A DNA stretch of 64,000 bases from Phytophthora hibernalis (GCA_012656075.1 JAAKBF010000221.1:1178001-1242000); one strand, 5' to 3'; shown: positions 51,801-64,000, numbered from the stretch's first letter. Notes: a model not told the origin generated them from the sequence alone. Translations and numbers: made by a program.

Positions 51801-54800
51801 ATGTCAGCGAAGTGACGCTCACCAAGACCCTTGACCAGTTTACCCAGGGCCTTTGCAGCCACAGCACGAACCTCAGGAATCGGGTCCATGAGCTGCGACT
51901 TCAGACTTGGTAGTACCGTTTCCATGTAAGGCACCAGATCCTTGGCGTCGTTAATCATGGAACACATGCTACCTACAATAAGGGCGGCCTTCTTCTTAGC
52001 ATCGCCAGCGCGGTCCCTCAGTCCGCGCGTAATGATCGGCATCACAAGTGCCAGTGACGGAGCATCAATCGAGTGCTGGAAAGACGTAGACTGCAGCTGC
52101 TGAAGAGCCTCAGCCGTATGGCGGTTCGGGTCCTCAAGAGCATCAAGCAACACCTTGGAAATTGTAGCAATTTCTGGGTTGCGCACAACATAACCCACAT
52201 CGCGCAGGGCGCTCTTACCAGCCTCGCGAACCTTCGGGTGCGAGTCAGTAAGCGCTGCCATCAACTTGGGCACCACCTGAGGCAGACACGAGCCTAGCTG
52301 TCGCGGCGCACAGTATGCCATCGAACCCAAGATCTGAATGCCTGACTGCTTTGTACGCCAAGCGCTTTCTTCAAGAGCGCCCAGGAGTGATGGCAACACC
52401 AGCTTCACACCATGAGCCGACAAGTTAGCCATGATGCCCTTAGCAGTGTGGCTAGCTGCCTCCACACTTGTGGGCTAGCGTCGGCCGAACACTTGAGCAT
52501 AACAGGCAGGATCACAATGATGTAAGGTTCAAACAGCAATCCGAGGCGCTTGCTCATACATTCGAACACAAGCATGGCGCCTTGACGAGCGTTGGTACCA
52601 CCCGTTTTCATCGACTCCTCAAGACGGGGAATGATGTTGTGGAGCTTCAGAGCGGAGATACCAAGACCTTTGACTACAGCTGAAACTCCGTAAGCTGCAC
52701 CCATGCGCTCACCGAAAGTCTCACCTTCAGCCACACGCGTCAGCAGATCATCCAGGATACTCGTACTGCGGGCCTTGACAGCACCCATGAGCGGCGACAG
52801 ACACGTAGCTACCGAGCGCTGCACAGACTCGGATGGAATGCTGAGTGCTTCAATCAGCGAGTCCACGATGGAAGACACCTTAGGATCCGTCGGAGCCATG
52901 TGCTTTGCCAGTGAGCCCAAGCACACCACCACACCTTCACGCTGATGATCATAGATGGACAGAGCTTGTTTCCGCTGCTCCAGCATATCTTGTTCCTGCG
53001 CAGCCAGATGGGTTCCAGCCTTGGCCTTCTTCCCGGCGGTTCGAGCCGCAGAAGCATCCGGTGGAGCTGTGGACTCGAGGAAACGCTCAAACATCTCGAG
53101 CAATGGTGTCGTGTTCACACCACCACCAAGCGAAGCCACAGCCTTCACACCAGTCTTGCGCATCTGCGAACGCACCTTCGCGTTCGAATCGCCCAGTCCA
53201 TGCTCCATAACGAACGTCAACAGCGTCATGGTGTTGGTGCTGGACATTGCATCAGGACCTGCAACCTCCGCCGCCTTCTCCAAACACACAGCAACACCCA
53301 ATCTAGTGCACATGGTGCGAGGATCCTCGTCAGTTCAGCAGCCTGTGCACCAGGGCGGCGAACACTAGGGATACCAAACTCGTCCTTGCGCTCCATAGGC
53401 TTCGGCTGACTGCCCAAGAACTGGGTCTTGAGGTTGTTCAGCAGCGGCGTCGCTGACTTCGGGAACTGGCGCATGCCGTCAGCAAGTGCGAGAGAAGCGC
53501 TTTCGCGAACGCTAGCATGAGTGTGGTTAAGCAATACAAGCAGCGGACCCGCGAAAAGCGGGGTCACCGTAGCTCCAGTGGCGTCCCAAACCTGCTTGGC
53601 AAGAATACGGTTTTTCCTCCGCATCAAAGGTGCAGCAAGACAACCGACTAATCAGCAACGAGCTAGCCTTGGCGCTGCGGAACTCTTCGCCACCCTCGTC
53701 GCTCTGGACAACGTTCAGCAGTGCAGTCAAAACCTCGCCGCGAGTGCTCGCCTCTTCAGAAAGCAAGCCATCATCGCCAAGTAAAGGAGCCCATTCACTC
53801 GCAGTGAGTTCGGGTCCCATGCACAGAGAAGTCAGCAGCTTACCAGGTGCAAGATCCGGGTTAGTGATCGGCAGCGCACTACCCGTTGCCTGTTGGGACA
53901 ACACCAACAGAGATAGCTGCAGCATGTCGCGGCGCAGCAATCTCTGCGATGCTACATCGCCAACTTCCTCCTCTTCCTCGTCCGGAATCATGCGCGCATG
54001 AACGGCAAAGAGGCAAAGCCCATCGGCGCAGATCCGGAGCAAAGCGAAGCAGGTCACGCAACACGGGGAAAAGCAGGTGGAGCGTCGGTGGGGGATCAGG
54101 TTGCACGGCGCATCCGCTTCGAAGTCCGTCTCGGTTTCAAACTGAAAGCCAAACACGTATTCCATCAATTCCGCCAGCAGGCGCAAGAACACTGCCTCCA
54201 TTTCAGTGATGCGAGCAGCCTTAGACTCGTCAGAGGTGAGTTGGTCAGTTCAGGGCGATGCGCAGAGCGCTAGCAACATCTTGGTAGTTCGAACGAAGCA
54301 GCTCCGGACAAATGGCCTTAGCCAGGCCAAGCAAGGCATTAGTTCCCTCAGCCTCGAAAAGTGGGCACGTGAAGAGCACGCGCACGGGCAAGCAAGTACG
54401 GCAGCGTGGGGTGCAGCTCATCTGGCCGAGAGGCTGCCAGCATGTTAACGGCTTCCAGCACAGCAGACACAATGCGGTGCGTCTCCTGGACTGTTCGACG
54501 CACCTCCTGCTGCTGTTTCAATTGTGATTTCTGCTCAGTCGTGTACTCCTTCTTCTGAGGACCCTGCTCAGCACGCTTCTTACGCTCCAACTCCTCGCGC
54601 ACTTCTTGTTCCACTGCTCATCCTCATTGCCTCGAAATCCCCCACTCTTGTTTCGGATATTGGTATCTTCATCCTCGCCCTCAATTTTAGGTTCGTACAG
54701 CTCATCAAAGGGGGTCTGGCAGACAGCAACGTCCTCACCAGTAAGCGCGCCAATCTCTTCATCGTCAAGACGTTTAGCTAGCAGCTCCTCGATAACATCG

Positions 54801-57066
54801 TGCAGCGCTAAATCTTCGCCTTCACCGTTACCAGCGAAATCAAGCAGGGTTGCTAGGGTTCGCTGAGCAGCAAACCGCTGCACAGGAGTTGCAGAGTATA
54901 GTTTGCCGGTCAAAGCGTTAGCCAATAGTTGAACAACTGCCGTCTTGACCTCTTCGTGCTCTTCAATGAAATTGTCAACAAGACCAGCATCGCTGGGGGT
55001 TCCTCCTCCTCTTCCTCCTCGCTCTTTATTGGAGCAGTACTGGGCGACATGAAGCGGCGACGAACAGATTGCCACTCGCGTGTAAACACCGCAGCCTTCT
55101 TGCCTGCAACAAGGAACGGGTGGTGCGCCAGGAAGAGGGTGGGTGCAAATACATGTACCTTCGCATCATCGGTCTCGCTGATAGCACTCGGAACAAGAAC
55201 GCGAAGCGCACGACGAAGCACGCCAGCAGGCGGGATGCTTGCCTCGTCCTCCGAAGCGAGAGAGTCAATCTTCTTCTCTAGCGCTGTTACGAGACCAGAG
55301 CAGTGGTCCAAAGACGAAAGATACATGGTCTCCACGGCACGCTCGGCATTTTGACGAACGGTGAGACTGCTTGAGCAGAGCAGCTCCACCAACAGCGAGT
55401 AAGCCTCGCTACCATCTGCCTGCTGTGACGCCAGGACCCACACCAGAGCGCGCGAGAGGGCAGCCAGCGCCGAAACTTCTGGCGACTCGGGCACGGAGCC
55501 TAGTCGAGAAGTACTCGCCACAGTGCTCAGCAGCGACTTCACGCTGTGTCCAATGAAAGACGTAGAGCTCAGCAGCAACTCCACCACGCCTTCCTGGGCC
55601 ATACGAGCATCCATGGCACTACTTCCCGATGCAGTCGCACCTGCCACGGCAATAGCCAGCACACCGTCGAGGTGAACCACATTGGGCTTTTGTTTGAGTC
55701 CTTAATCACTGCGACAACCTCGTCAGCAAAGGGGCAGCAGCCGTGGCTCTGGGGCCGCACAGCACTGCCAGGGACCGGAGGTAGCCAGCCACGACAGGCT
55801 CAGGTTTGTTCTTGAGTCCCGTTTTCAGGGCAGTCACTGTAGCTGCGTCAAGCTCGTCCGTGCCAGCAAGAGTAAGCCACTTGCCTAGCGCCAGCAGTCA
55901 AGGTGACGCGTCTGCTCATGTGCCTCCTTGGCCACAGCCTTCAGCAGAGACGAGATGGCAGTGGGGGCAATCTCTTTCACTTCGGAGGCATCCAGCTGAT
56001 CCGTCGCGGCATCGGCAGAGTCGTTAAGCACAGCAAAGGCGACCTCGCGCTGGTAAAACTGCGCGAGAATGCCGTGTTCCGTCCAGCATTGCACCCATGG
56101 CCGCCACAAACTGCTGCATGTGTTCGCTCTGACGGAACGAGCGCGCCAACGCACCGCCCAGCGCCACAGCAAGCGACCGCACGTCGTCCTTGGGAGCGCG
56201 CAGCTTGGTAATCAGAACCGACAGGAACACGTCGCCCAAGTACCGTCCAAAGTCCAGCGGCGCCGCGTGCACAAGCGCGCCAACCGCTTCCAGCACCGTG
56301 TCAGGTGCCTTCTTGAGCATCTTGGCCATTGGCGGCAATATGACACCCTCGAACTGCTCATAGCTCAGACCCTTGAGTCGCGCGTCGCCCTTCTCCAAGG
56401 GCGCGAAGGTGCGCGTCTTGCTCTCGAAGGCCCAGAAGGCGTATCTGGCCCACAGCAGTTCGCGCGCGTCCTGCTCCAGCAGTTCACTAGAGCTCAGTAC
56501 GTTCCACAGTTGGTAGTGCTGCTCCTCTGGCGCCGCAATCGAGATAACGTCCACGTAGCGCTGCAGCAGCTTCTGGCCGTGTTTCATGAGTAGCTTCTGC
56601 AGCGCCTTGCACGCCTGCTTCTGGCTGCGTTCAGCGTCGAAGGTCGTGGCCTCCAGCAGACGACTCTGGGTCGCCAGCAGCTCGGCGAGCCACACGGCGT
56701 CCCCGTCGGAGGCCAGCGCGGCGTCCAGCACGACGGCCGAGAGCCGCAACGCGATGACGCGCGCGCCAGCGAAGGAGGCGGCAAGGGCCGGAGCCTTGGC
56801 GCGCAGTACACGCATAAAGATTTCGGGGAATGACGGGAGCTCGGCGCAGGCCTCGGCCAGCAGCGCGCGTAAATGACGCTCCGACGCGCGGTACTGCGAA
56901 CGGTAGGCCTCGTTGAGCGTGTGGCCGGCCAGACAGCGAGCGAGAGCTCACCGCTCTTGGCCTTCTCGATGGTCTCGTGCTGGTAGGACTGGATGAAGGC
57001 GAGCTGCGAGGGGCGCAGCACGGCCGCGTCCAGCAGCGCCCTGAGCACGTCCTCTTGCGCCGCCAT
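48808..57066 (-). CDS. GCN1: GCN1, activator of the eIF2-alpha kinase GCN2
   Basis: An apparently intronless gene of about 2,750 codons starts at ATG 57066 and ends at TAA 48808-48810, close to the 2,672 residues of yeast Gcn1. Nearly the whole protein is HEAT repeats (for example KLMAALTDSHPKVREAGKSA, LVKGLGERHFADMLTWLLEA, LPEVVPILRAGLSPSLP). A charged segment lies at about 54600-54500 (EVREELERKKRAEQ). A poly-Asp run at about 51300 is coded by a GTC/ATC-rich tract. GCN1 sits on stalled ribosomes and activates GCN2 in amino-acid starvation. The eEF3-like segment should lie near 53.1-52.1 kb by proportion. The frame breaks about a dozen times, each restored by one base, mostly in homopolymers (49460, 52462, 53611). 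Confidence 0.92.
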
Positions 57067-57204
57067 TGTAGGGAAGAGTTTTGCGCACCAATGACAATCT
57101 TCGGTGGCACGAAGGAACATGATGAGGCACGGAAGATTGCGTGGTTGGAGTGGCCTGTTCTAGTGTGGTGGACACTAACTTTTGCATTTGAAGGAAACGG
57201 CCGG
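57067..57204. promoter_or_regulatory. Bidirectional promoter between GCN1 and SF1
   Basis: Only 138 bases separate the divergent start codons of GCN1 (minus) and SF1 (plus). Both promoters and both 5' leaders must fit here. No TATA box is visible, and I could not single out a convincing oomycete initiator motif. Confidence 0.6.
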
Positions 57205-59246
57205 ATGGCGGACGCGGGCGGCTTCGCGGCCTTCATGGCGACGGTGGACGGGGACAAGCCCCAGGATGAGTACCACTACGAGGAGAAGCAGGAGAAGGAG
57301 GCCATGATGAAGAGCTACCACCACCCTATGAAGCAGTGGTTCCGGCAGCGGCCGCAGCTCAAGGTGACGTCCTGGACTTGGATATTTACGATAGCGACCT
57401 GGGAAAGTTTGTACAGGATGCTAATGTTATTTTCTTGTTTGTGTTGTAGACCAAGTACGGCACGTTCCCGCTCTTCTGGCAAGAATTGAAGACGTGGGAG
57501 CCGTACCGGGAGGTGCTTAAGGCCTACATCAAGTTCACGGAGCATGGGGAGGACGTGGATCCATCGGAGAAGAAGGTGGAACCAGCTCACAAGGAGAAGC
57601 AAGGAGACACAGCCACCGAGAAGAAGGAGGGCACCCCACAAACGACAGAAGAGAAGTCAAAAAAACGCAAGAGTCGGTGGGGAGACCCGGTGGAGCCTAC
57701 TGACGATGGCGGCGGAGAGAAGAAGCGGAAGAAATCCCGATGGGCTCCTGCGCCCAGTGCGTCATCGACAATGGCGGGGTTGCTCACTCAAAAGCAGCAG
57801 CAGACTGTCGTGCTGCGCTCGCAGCTGGAGAACATCAACCTGAAACTGAGGACGGTGACCATGGACGCCGCCATGATCGAGAAGGACCCGAACCGGTCGC
57901 CGTCGCCTCCACCGCAGTATGACTCGAACGGAAAGCGCACCAATACGCGCGAGGTGCGTATGAAGACAGCACTGGAGAAACGCAGGAGTGAGACTATCGA
58001 ACAGCTCGTGAAGGTCAACCCGTTGTTCCGCCCGCCATCGGACTACACACGCCAGAAACTGAACCGCAAGATCTACATTCCTATCAAGGATTTCCCGGAT
58101 ATAACTTCATCGGGCTGATTATTGGACCGCGCGGCAACACCCAGAAGCGTATGGAACAGGAAACGAATTGCAAGATTGCTATCCGCGGCAAGGGCTCCGT
58201 GAAAGAAGGCAGCAAAGGCAAAAAGATGAATGCCGATGAGAACGATGATCTACACGTGCTTATCACAGGCGACAACGAGGAGAACCTTGATAGGGCAGCG
58301 AAAGAGGTACAGAGTCTACTGGTGCCAGTGGACGACACCAAGAACTCGCACAAACAGAAGCAGCTACGTGAATTGGCTCTCATCAACGGTACACTCCGAG
58401 ACGACGACTACTGCCATATTTGTGGCGAAAAGGGTCACCGACAATGGGAATGCCCCAACCGAGACGCTCACCGTACGTACCGTGTTGCTATCATCCACGT
58501 GATATCTTTTGCACAGGTTGATTCTGTACTTACTAATGTGTTTATTATATGCTTGTTCGAACCCAATGACAGGTACCTTCAAGGCAGTTAACGTGAAGTG
58601 CGCCATCTGTGGGGATTCTAGTCACCCGACTCGCGACTGTACCCAGAAGGAAAATCTGCTGAGGAGAATGCTGCCATCGACAAGGAATATCAATCGTTCA
58701 TGCAACAACTGGGCGAAGCGCCTGCCGCGAAGGAAAGGGTTCCCACGCCAGCAAGTCAGACATCAACGACATCTGCTACTTCTGCTCCATGGTTGCAACC
58801 GGCAAAGACATCTTCCACCGGGTCTGCGCAACCTTGGATGATGCAGCAGTCGGTTGGTGCACCCGGCACTGTAGGTGCGCCGGGCGTGCAACCGCCTGGT
58901 ATGCCTGCGGTGGGCTCTACTCCTGCAACGGCATTCCCGCCTCCGGTCGCACCAGCAGGTGGATATGATTACCAAGCGCAAGGCCAAGAATGGGGAGCGG
59001 CGCAACAAGGATGGAATGGTGGGTACAATTCGTATTACGGGTCATGGGACCAAAGTGCTCAGGGTGCCGATTACCAGGCCTATGGGCAGCCAAATGCCCC
59101 GGGTACTGATTACCAGGCGTATGGGCATTATGCACCCTGCCAATGGCGCTGGTGGTGCACCTGGAACTAATGGCGCTGGTGGTGCACCTGGAACTAATGG
59201 GGCTGATCAGTACCAATATCCGCCGTATGGCAATCCACCGCAGTAG
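57205..59246 (+). CDS. SF1: Splicing factor SF1 / branchpoint-binding protein
   Basis: Exons are 57205-57363, 57450-58472 and 58573-59246. After an oomycete-type N-terminus (MADAGGFAAFMATVDGDKPQ) comes an SR-like linker containing KKRKSRWGDPVEP, the U2AF-ligand motif with Arg-Trp, repeated as KKSRWAPAP. Then the KH-QUA2 RNA-binding domain (IYIPIKDFP, FIGLIIGPRGNTQKRMEQET), two CCHC knuckles (CHICGEKGHRQWEC, CAICGDSSHPTRDC) and a Pro/Gly/Tyr-rich tail. SF1 recognises the intron branch site. Three frame breaks need single-base changes: the C run at 58094-58096, the G pair at 58649-58650, and one near 59140. Confidence 0.92.
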
Positions 59247-59291
59247 GGGTCAATGACGGATCGAAGGTACGCCCCCGTTTGAAGCCGTGAT

Positions 59292-59729
59292 ATGACGCAG
59301 GATTTCCGCTGCCAAACAGCCAACGCAGAGGGACTAACCCGTAGGAATACACAGGATTAACTTTTGCTTGCTGATTACGGAAACTATCTTGTGTGTTTTG
59401 TACGAGGACTGCGTGCTACCTATCGAGCAGGATGACGGACTCAATTCGCCTGCGCCAGACCAGGATGTGGCCCTGCTGCTAAAGGCTGCGGCGCCTTGCA
59501 CCTTACTCGACAGTTCGACGGATGCAGGTAAAGCTACCGTAGAGCTTGAGTCGATCATTTTGTTTACTTTTAAAAATGGTACTTGTAATCTGCTTCAACT
59601 TGCAATGATTGTAGACTAAACGCTCGACTTCCTGAGAAACCTATCCTGTCGGCTGAGTTGTTTGAAGAGCTCCTGTTGGTGGGCGTATGTCAGAACAATT
59701 CGCTATACACCAGAAATGTAACTGGGTAG
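59292..59729 (+). CDS. Small hypothetical protein downstream of SF1
   Basis: A possible three-exon gene of about 95 residues. MTQDFRCQTANAEGLTR begins at 59292, CVLPIEQDDGLNSPAPDQDV continues after a short intron, and after another intron (GTAAAG to TTGTAG) NARLPEKPILSAELFEELLL runs to a TAG at 59727-59729. Exon phases do not join perfectly, so a base may be missing. The last exon overlaps the 3' end of BUB1 on the other strand. I do not recognise the family. Confidence 0.35.
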
Positions 59730-62700
59730 CAAGTTGTACCTGGTGACGGCGTGGGTCCGATGCGAAGTAGTTTTCTAAGCGCCGACGAAGATCAGACAGA
59801 GAGGGTTGTTCCCAGCAACTACTCACGTTCAGCAACGCGTGAAAAACGTCCTTCCACATGCCGCCTTGCCAGTAGCGCTTGAATGGTTTGACGATCCCCC
59901 ATTGTGTCACACCTTCGGAGTTTCGCCGAGGCTTAACTTCCATGTACTCCCGAAAAGCATGCAGTGCATCGTCCCGCAAAAGGCAAATGTGTCGATTTGC
60001 TTCGTCCACGGACGCTGCGTTAACATCTCAACGCACTGAAAGCCTTTCACGTGGCAGTTGCCTCTGAAAGTAGTCCTCTCCGGGTAAAGCGTAAGGTCAA
60101 TGGATCTTCCATAGTCGATCAGGTAGAGATCGCCTGCTTGAAAATCTTTGTCGTCATGGGGCTCCTGATGATTTATCGTCAGTTCCGACGAAGGATTTCC
60201 AGGTGCCATCAACCAATTGTCTGGTTTGATGTCACCGTGGATAACCTGTGCGTTGTGAAGCATCTCAATGCAACGTAGCATCTTGATTCCATAGTACACT
60301 GCCAAAACTTCAGGAAAGGTGACACCCGCCTAAAACGAAAACGATGAAAGCGTCAAATGTGCTCAAGAAGCCGGATACTAGTAGTAGAAAGCGAAAGTAA
60401 CATACTTGTTTGTAGCAGTTGAGGACATCGAAAAGCGTCCCCAGGTTGCCCTTGTCCATGATAAGCAACGCTCCATTCTTTCACAGAAAAATTAAAGGTT
60501 AGATCACTCGGATAGTTCACACTACAGAATAGAGCACGATCACGTACTGGGAACACATCGATCCCGACAAACTTTGGTACAGGAATCTCCTGGTCTGTGA
60601 GTCCGTTTTCAGCCCTCATTTTCTTCCTGATCTTGTTCGTGATGTAGAATTCCCAAGCTAGATTATGGCGTTCTTTTTCAAACTGAGGAGCGTTACAACG
60701 TTAGACGCAGTAGCAGTAGTCGGGCCCAAATGGCCGTACGTGTACCTTCACAGCCTTGTTGCCAGTTGTGTTGCTTGCAGAGTCAACAATATCAGCTGAA
60801 AACACATGCGCAAACGATCCTGCCCCAAGCACTCCGACAAACTGAAGAGTTAGCGTAGAGCTGACCTTGATAACGATCGGCTTTCTGAGCTTCCGCTTAG
60901 CCGGGTTGTTGCACGGAAGCCGCGGCAACATTTGTGCATGGAGTTTGACAGCATCGGTCCTCGAGCACAGATACCGGTCAATTCGACGGTCGCGGATCAG
61001 AGCTTGGCGGTTTTCGAATGTGAACGGGTCCAGCTCGCGAGCTGATGCAGACACATTATTGGGAGGCTTGATCATCGTCGAAGACTGAACTCTGTTCCTT
61101 AAATCAAATTGTCAGCCAACTCACAATTTTGAAGCTTACAACACAAGTGTTGTATATTATCAATTGCGGGACCACATGACAGTAAGTTAGAAGACCAACG
61201 AGATGAGGTGCTGACTATACCTCGGTGGCTCCTCTTGTGCTAAGTTCATGGCAGGTCCTTGAATCCGGCGGCTAAGGCATAGACTGTTCGGTGAGCAGAC
61301 TCGAACAAAATGGCAGGCGTGTTCCTGATAACATAAAATGCCAGCTCGAGAAACATGGGCTCCTCTCTACCTTTCCGCAGAGCTGTTCGTGGCAGCATCC
61401 TTTTCGGCTTGCATGAGAACGTCCTTGTTCGTTAGACGGCCACGACGTATCAAATCATCACGAGCACCAAGCGGCTTCCTTTTCTGGCTCAATGTCAGCT
61501 TTGCCGGCTGAGGCCCTTCGGGAACGTCATCACTGAAAATCTGACATGGCTGCTTTGGGATCGACTCGTTTGGGTCTTGCCGTAGCGACTGGTCTTGCAC
61601 ATTCACAGCAACACTGTCGACAGAGTCATCAAACACACTGAAGTGAAGCTTCCGCTCAACAGGAGCATCCTCCTTTACTTCCCGGACGCTAGGTTTTGGC
61701 TGTCTTGGTGGGCTGCAAAACATGCTGTTGATATCCTCCAAGGCGACACGAGTGTTGATGGTCATATCTTCTTGGTCATCGTGGTGAGTTGATATGGGCT
61801 TGCTCGGACCGGCTGCGCTCGATGTGACAGGAAATGTTGTTGGTTTCCGCACTGCGGGCTTTACTTCATGAGTAACCGACGAGATTGCTGCTGATGAGGT
61901 CGCATTAGAAGCCGAGTGCACATTTTGAAGTACTCGAAAATTGTTCAGCTTGCGCCGTCGGTCTACATCCTCCTGGAATGCTCGTGCTCGGACTTCTTCA
62001 AAGGAAAATGCTTCCCCCGTATCGGATGTGAGCTCTTTGACATCGTAGCAGGGTTTCTCCGACATGCCTTTCGTTCCCTGCTTCTGCATGCGCGCCTTTT
62101 GTCTCTCGCCGTGAAATTCTTCAGAGGTTTCTGTGCAAGCATTTCCTCCTCCGTCGCCACTCCCTCCACTCGCTGTCGCAGCGTTTGAGAACGATGTGTC
62201 AGTGGTGTTGACCGTTTTGTTTCGTGCTCAGGCAACGAAAACTCATCGTCCACAAAAACCTGTAGGGGACTCGAATCAGGCTGGCCACTTAAGACAGGCA
62301 GTGGCTGACGTCCAGGTTGACGGCCAGCACCAAGTGCCCCACGGGGAAGGTGGGTTCCACTTACTTGGCGCCAGTTCGTTTTCTTTGTCCTGTTGCTGCA
62401 TAGTGCCGAGCTTTTTCCAACCACCGTTACCGTCAAAGGGATCAACAGAGTGACCGACGGGGTCCTCGTAAATAATAAATACCGGTTTGTGCGCATTAGC
62501 GCGCTGGACGCGCTGGGCCCGAGCGGAAGCTTGGTGCTGGTGGAGCTGCTCGCGCTGTGCATCATTCAGTTCCAAAGTTCCATACGTCGACAAGCTCTCA
62601 AGCGCTCGGCGGTGAGTTACCTCGTCAATATCGTTTGCTCCAATCTCTTCAGTCATCCTCAGCCACTGGCGACTCATACGCCGCTGAAACTCCTTGTACT

Positions 62701-63406
62701 TTCTCTCCAGAAGATCCTGCGGCTCCGCTTTCCTGTAGTAACCAACAGGACCAGTTAGACACAAACACCACAGGAAAAAAACTGCAGTGGCAAGCACGTA
62801 CTTCTGGCAGGCTTTTAAATAAATCTTGTACGCTTGTGGGTAGTTGGCCATAGTCTCGAGCACGTAGGCCCATCCAATGTAGAACAAGGACACGTGCTCG
62901 CCGATCTTGTTCTGGTACAAGTACTTGAAGATGTCCTTGGGGTTGGACACCAGGTCCGCCTACCGGTAACCAAAGCACAAAACCAACGTCAGCACGAAGC
63001 TCTTTCCTGTCTCCAAAGACACTGCTGCACTCACGTATTGGATCCAGAGACGCACGTAGCGCATGTCGTTCCTGTACTTGGGCGTGTCCTTGAGCTGGCG
63101 TGTGCACTTCTCCAGCACTTTGAACTTGTGGCGCGTGTCCTCGGGCATCTTGACCTCGAGCCAGCGCACGTAGTCGAGCCAGCCAACCAGCGGGTCGTCC
63201 CCGCTGTAGGACGCGATGGCGTCCTCCTTGGCCTTCATCTCGTCCTCCAGCCGCAGCTTTGTCTGGAACGACTCGTGCGCCCGCAGCGCCTTGTTCAGGT
63301 CCGCCACGTTGCGTCCGCGCTTGAGCGGCACCACGTTCTCCTTGGACGTCTCCCACTCGAAGTCGTCCGCCTTGCGCTTGTGGCTGTCCGGCGCGTCTCT
63401 CGTCAT
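59641..63406 (-). CDS. BUB1: BUB1/MAD3-type spindle checkpoint kinase (MadBub form)
   Basis: It starts at ATG 63406. First exons are 63406-63035, 62959-62802 and 62732-62365. The N-terminus has a KEN box (ETSKENVVPLKRG) before the TPR domain (DDPLVGWLDYVRWLEVKMPE, FYIGWAYVLETMANYPQAYK). A second KEN box follows (QQQDKENELAP), then GEAFSFEEVRARAFQED and MTINTRVALEDINSMFCSP, both conserved BUB1/BUBR1 motifs. The kinase has a Gly loop GAGSFAHVFSA, NKAVKV lysine, IHGDIKPDNW and LIDYGRSIDL. Kinetochore-bound BUB1 kinases delay anaphase until chromosomes attach. Two KEN boxes plus a complete kinase suggest an unsplit MadBub ancestor-like protein. Frame breaks at 62097-62100 and 59949-59951 each lack one base of a homopolymer. 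Confidence 0.88.
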
Positions 63407-64000
63407 GGGCGTCGTCCGCTCTGCTGTCGTCCTGTGTCCTGTGCTGCTTGCTCTGTGAGTGCTCTGCTGCCTGCGCCGCCTGTCGCGTTTGTCGCGCGCT
63501 CGACTTGGTTTCTATATGGCGAGCGTCGATGCGGAGCGGGGTAGGGGCGCAGATGACCATCACTCTGAAAAACTTGGATTTTGTAAGGACAAGAGTGTAC
63601 CCGCATCCTGGTACGCGTGCTTTAAAATTTTGAAATTTACCGCCAAATGTAAGGGTAGCGACCTCGTATCAGTGACATATTGACTTGAGTGACATTATGC
63701 TCCAGACTTTTGGTACCGTCAGCATTTACGTGGTGTTCCAACCATACCGTTGCGCGCGATGGTGAGCTGCCAAGTTGCAGCCTGCAACGTCCGGCTTTCT
63801 TGCCAAGATTCTCCGCGGCAGACAAGTGGAGTCAAGTCAAGCTCAAGCTCCTTGAAGCAGCTCCGCCATCCGTAATCAGCGTGTTGAGCGGTAAGTCAAA
63901 ATCGGTTTTCGCAGGGAAAAATCGCACATCTCCATCGTGATCCCGACGTCAGAGCCACCACACAATCCAATAGACAGTCTAACAACCATGAGTCTCAAGC
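63407..64000. other. Upstream region of BUB1, possible start of a divergent gene
   Basis: This holds the BUB1 promoter. On the plus strand a stretch from about 63690 codes plausibly (ADKWSQVKLKLLEAAPPSVI) up to a GTAAGT at 63891 and a CAG at about 63916, which look like a short intron. There is no good start codon and the window ends, so I do not call a gene. Confidence 0.4.

Noticed and set aside
63689..63940. Plus-strand frame at the right edge as a gene
   Set aside because: It lacks an ATG, is cut by the window edge and has no recognised domain; noted only as a possibility.

Overview
The window reads as a nuclear contig of an oomycete, most likely Phytophthora-like. The evidence is GC3-rich compact genes with short GT-AG introns, a eukaryotic housekeeping set (POLE2, GCN1, SF1, BUB1, a TTC38 homologue) and the retroelement and transposon types familiar from oomycete genomes. 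The species is inferred, not proven.

Left part, 1-37,675: a repeat-rich, nested transposon block. A Ty3/gypsy chromovirus on the minus strand (97-7563) has 445-bp LTRs and an ACGAC target-site duplication. It interrupts an older plus-strand retroelement-associated gene. It is followed by an inverted relative of the same LTR (11124-11530) with a long minus-strand gene (8134-11100). Further along lie an RNase H fragment, a tRNA-like sequence (15921-15992), a piggyBac-like remnant (16.0-17.1 kb), a non-LTR fragment with an 18-bp target duplication (19579-20235), and a minus-strand gypsy pol with two RNase H domains (22.2-24.25 kb). A plus-strand gypsy gag-protease fragment (24.9-27.7 kb), a plus-strand gene ending in a Ulp1/C48-like protease (28.1-30.4 kb), a Tc1/mariner-like element with about 125-bp inverted repeats (31128-32553), an aminotransferase pseudogene (32637-33611) and a gypsy remnant with a 3' LTR (33.66-37.675 kb) complete it. 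The last remnant contains a conspicuous cluster of perfect DNA hairpins.

Middle, 37.7-40.7 kb: sparse sequence with two poorly supported hypothetical genes and a 45-nt near-perfect palindrome.

Right part, 40.7-64 kb: a dense conserved gene island. In order: a RING-H2 protein (+), a TTC38-like TPR protein (+), DNA polymerase epsilon subunit B (+), a multi-pass membrane protein (+), GCN1 (-), splicing factor SF1/BBP (+) and a BUB1/MAD3-type checkpoint kinase (-). GCN1 and SF1 start 138 bp apart and are divergent. These are separate housekeeping functions (translation stress, splicing, replication, spindle checkpoint) and not an operon.

Two themes recur. First, several retroelement loci carry an additional gene on the strand opposite pol, one of which encodes a Ulp1-like protease. 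Second, nearly every conserved gene is interrupted by single missing bases, mostly in homopolymers. This looks like residual sequencing error, so 'pseudogene' calls in the transposon block should be read with care.
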